A program made the translations under genes and the position numbers. 17,227 nt of DNA from Kiritimatiellia bacterium (GTDB lineage: Bacteria; Verrucomicrobiota; Kiritimatiellia; RFP12; UBA1067), in NCBI GenBank assembly GCA_017479035.1, contig JAFVCR010000006.1, positions 1 through 17,227 of the forward strand, in the 5' to 3' direction. Below the pieces are notes generated by a model, which was given only the letters and a program-made list of their open reading frames with translations, was not told where the DNA came from and did not search any database. This document shows, in pieces, positions 15,424 to 17,227 of the stretch; the stretch's first letter is position 1; each line of letters opens with the position of its first letter.

Positions 15424-15440
15424 GAGGCGAAATCCGCCTC
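15424..15440 (-). promoter_or_regulatory. Small hairpin in the nusA leader
   Basis: GAGGCG and CGCCTC form a perfect 6 bp stem with a 5-base loop, inside the inferred leader RNA. It could affect leader stability or translation. There is no T-run, so it is not an obvious terminator. Confidence 0.35.
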
Positions 15441-15460
15441 CGCAAAGCAAAATTCAACGT

Positions 15461-15489
15461 ATTCTATCCTATTTTTGCACTTTTGTCAA
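15461..15489 (-). promoter_or_regulatory. Near-consensus promoter of the nusA-ribF operon
   Basis: On the minus strand a perfect TTGACA (15489-15484) and TAGAAT (15466-15461) are separated by exactly 17 bases. Transcription would begin near 15454, giving a leader of about 73 bases. This is the best sigma-70-type promoter in the window, as expected for a highly expressed operon. Confidence 0.8.
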
Positions 15490-15533
15490 TACCGCCAACG
15501 CCGCAAAACAAAGTCGCAAAACTGAAAAAACTC

Positions 15534-15562
15534 TTGCATGAAATAAAAAGTTTTGCTAAAAT
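15534..15562 (+). promoter_or_regulatory. Promoter of the exported protein, probably leaderless
   Basis: TTGCAT (15534-15539) and TAAAAT (15557-15562) are 17 bases apart, with an extended TGC before the -10. The ATG follows the -10 box after only 9 bases and has no Shine-Dalgarno sequence, so the transcript has little or no leader. The promoter faces away from that of nusA, with the -35 boxes about 45 bases apart. Confidence 0.7.
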
Positions 15563-15571
15563 AACACCGTT

Positions 15572-17227
15572 ATGAAATCGGTGCATGATAGAATTTTGAC
15601 TTTGGCGGGGGCGCTGGCTGTTGCCGCGTCGGTGCAAGTGGCCTTGGCGCAGGACGCGGCGGAGGAAAAAGCCGCCCCTGCAATAGAACCCGCCCTTCAG
15701 GCGGCTATGGACGAAGAAGTGGCGTACGTGCGCGCGCTCAATCAAGCGCAATTGCCGGACATCGCCGCGCGCGTCATCGTAAAAGCCAAGCAAAAGTTCC
15801 CCCTCATCGCGCCGCGCATGGAAGTGCTTGAGCAGGAAGGCGTCCTCGCACTCGGCCAATTCGACAAAGTCAAAGCCCTCATCGCCAAAAAGCCCAAAGG
15901 CTCCGCCGAATACTGGGCCCTCAACCTTGCAATGGCCGATGCCTACTACGCCCGCAACGACACCAAAGAATGTGCCAACATCTACGAGGCGTTCTTCAAG
16001 GCCGTTCCCAAACCCACTCCGGAATTGCAATCCTTCTGGCTGGAGTCGTCCTTCAAATGGGCGCAGATGCTCCTTGCCAACAAACGCCAAAGCGACGCGG
16101 TGAAAATCTACGATGCGATGCTCACCGTCTCTTTGCCAGACACCACATGGTGCCTCGTCGCCTCCGAAAACGCCGAACTCCTTTTGCGCCTCGCTGCCGA
16201 AATCCCCGCCGACGAAAAGAATGCCGACAAGAAGAAGTATCGCGCCGAATGCCTTAAAAAGGCCGAGAAGATAGTGGACAAACTCCTCTGGAAGCGCGAC
16301 CTCATCATCTACTTCGGCCGCGCCGTGGCAATGAAGGCGCATATCAAGGTTCTGCGCGGCGATCTCTCCGGCGCACAGGAACTCGTAAACGACTTCATGG
16401 GCGACCTCGCCGAAATCCACTCCCAGCTTCAGGCTTTCGACCCCGACGGCACGCAAGGCTCCCTGCGCCTCTCCCCGATGCCGCAGTGCCGCTACCTCCT
16501 TGCGGACATTCTCTTCCAGGAAGCAATGAAGGTTAAAGACAAAGCCGCCAAGGGCGACAAAGAAGCCACCGAAACCGTTGCTTCCTGCATCCTCGGCGCG
16601 AAAAAAGGTGCCAAACGCAACGGCAACGGCGCATACAACCACGCAATCAACGTATACGTGAAGTATCCCGAATCCCCCTGGGCGGCGAAGTCCGGCGAAC
16701 TCGTGGAAAAATGCTGCGACACCGTGCAGGAAATCTTTGGCAAAGACCTCCGCGCCGCCACCAAGATCCCGCAAGGACAGATGAAAAAAGTGCGCGACAT
16801 GCAGTTCAAGAATGCAATGGCCGCATACAACAACGGCGATTTGCTCGACAAGCCCGACGGCACCAAGGGCGCGGAAACGCTGCTCACGGAACTGCTCGCC
16901 ATATATCCCGAGCTTGACGAGTCCGTAGGTGCTGCGGTGACGCTTTCCGAACTCTACGGCAAACTCGCCGCCGAAGCCAAAGACCCGATGGACAAGGAAT
17001 ACTACCTCCTCGCCGAAAACGCCGTGGCCGGGTATGTGGTCGATCGCTTCGCCGGCCTCAAGAGCGAGGAAGGCCGCAAGGCCGCCGGCGAACAGGTCCT
17101 GCGCATTGCAGATGCTATGATGGCGCAGAAAAAGACCCGCTCCGCCGAAAAACTCTCCAAGGCATTCTTCGAGAACTTCCCCACCCACTACCTCGCTGCG
17201 CAAACCGCGTTCTCGATGGGTAACGCC
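15572..17227 (+). CDS. Exported helical-repeat (TPR-like) protein, 3' end missing
   Basis: The frame is open for 552 codons to the window edge, so the C terminus is not seen. Residues 1-26 form a signal peptide ending ALA, with cleavage before Gln27 and no lipobox, so the product is probably periplasmic. The mature part is Ala-, Lys- and Glu-rich and reads as successive amphipathic helices. Segments such as YWALNLAMADAYYARND and SDAVKIYDAML have the spacing and small residues of TPR-type repeats. I do not recognise a specific family and see no catalytic motif. A scaffold or complex-assembly role would fit but is inferred. It is transcribed divergently from nusA. A long open frame on the other strand here is a shadow caused by codon bias. 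Confidence 0.8.
   Translation, partial: MKSVHDRILTLAGALAVAASVQVALAQDAAEEKAAPAIEPALQAAMDEEVAYVRALNQAQLPDIAARVIVKAKQKFPLIAPRMEVLEQEGVLALGQFDKVKALIAKKPKGSAEYWALNLAMADAYYARNDTKECANIYEAFFKAVPKPTPELQSFWLESSFKWAQMLLANKRQSDAVKIYDAMLTVSLPDTTWCLVASENAELLLRLAAEIPADEKNADKKKYRAECLKKAEKIVDKLLWKRDLIIYFGRAVAMKAHIKVLRGDLSGAQELVNDFMGDLAEIHSQLQAFDPDGTQGSLRLSPMPQCRYLLADILFQEAMKVKDKAAKGDKEATETVASCILGAKKGAKRNGNGAYNHAINVYVKYPESPWAAKSGELVEKCCDTVQEIFGKDLRAATKIPQGQMKKVRDMQFKNAMAAYNNGDLLDKPDGTKGAETLLTELLAIYPELDESVGAAVTLSELYGKLAAEAKDPMDKEYYLLAENAVAGYVVDRFAGLKSEEGRKAAGEQVLRIADAMMAQKKTRSAEKLSKAFFENFPTHYLAAQTAFSMGNA

Noticed and set aside
15464..17203. Long minus-strand open frame of 579 codons opposite the exported-protein gene
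   Set aside because: It is a shadow of the GC-rich plus-strand gene, which has a promoter, a signal peptide and sensible composition. The minus frame has no ribosome-binding site or recognisable motif, and it runs into the nusA promoter region.

Overview
The window looks like chromosome from a GC-rich, Gram-negative-type bacterium. It carries one lipoprotein and two other exported proteins. My best guess is the PVC group (Kiritimatiellota, Lentisphaerota or Verrucomicrobiota), based on the general feel of the proteins, the WPL-repeat lipoprotein, the large secreted glycoside hydrolase and the dispersed TTTCGTGTATTTCGTGGTTG repeat. This is inference; no rRNA or other decisive marker is present.

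Layout. (1) 1-379, minus: start of a WPL-repeat lipoprotein, cut by the window edge, with a probable leaderless promoter. (2) 558-5874, minus: a Type III restriction-modification operon, mod, then a GxxExxY (PD-(D/E)XK-like) gene, then res, joined by overlaps of 4 and 10 bases. (3) 5875-6201: a divergent control region with promoters for mod and for the next gene, a short palindrome and two direct copies of a dispersed repeat. (4) 6202-9555, plus: a secreted fusion of a GH2 beta-mannosidase-like enzyme and a GH5 domain. (5) 9527-15381, minus: the translation and ribosome-maturation operon nusA-infB-rbfA-truB-ribF, tightly packed behind a near-consensus promoter. (6) 15572-17227, plus: a divergent exported, probably helical-repeat protein, cut by the right edge and probably leaderless.

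The main novelty is in the restriction-modification operon. Four complete 85-101 bp palindromic elements lie in frame inside mod (three copies) and res (one copy). They encode peptides of the type SLRGVSE...LQNSKTPSSESN. They resemble in principle the Rickettsia palindromic elements, but I do not recognise the family. Two more single arms, in inverted orientation, flank the GxxExxY gene exactly as if that gene sat inside the loop of one element. This suggests either a cargo-bearing or possibly autonomous version of the element, or a gene insertion into an existing copy. I saw no copies in the rest of the window.

The second notable point is TruB. In the otherwise canonical operon, its catalytic Asp (normally GTLDP) reads Ala (GTIAP), with other changes near the active site. 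The protein may keep an RNA-binding or chaperone role without pseudouridine synthesis.
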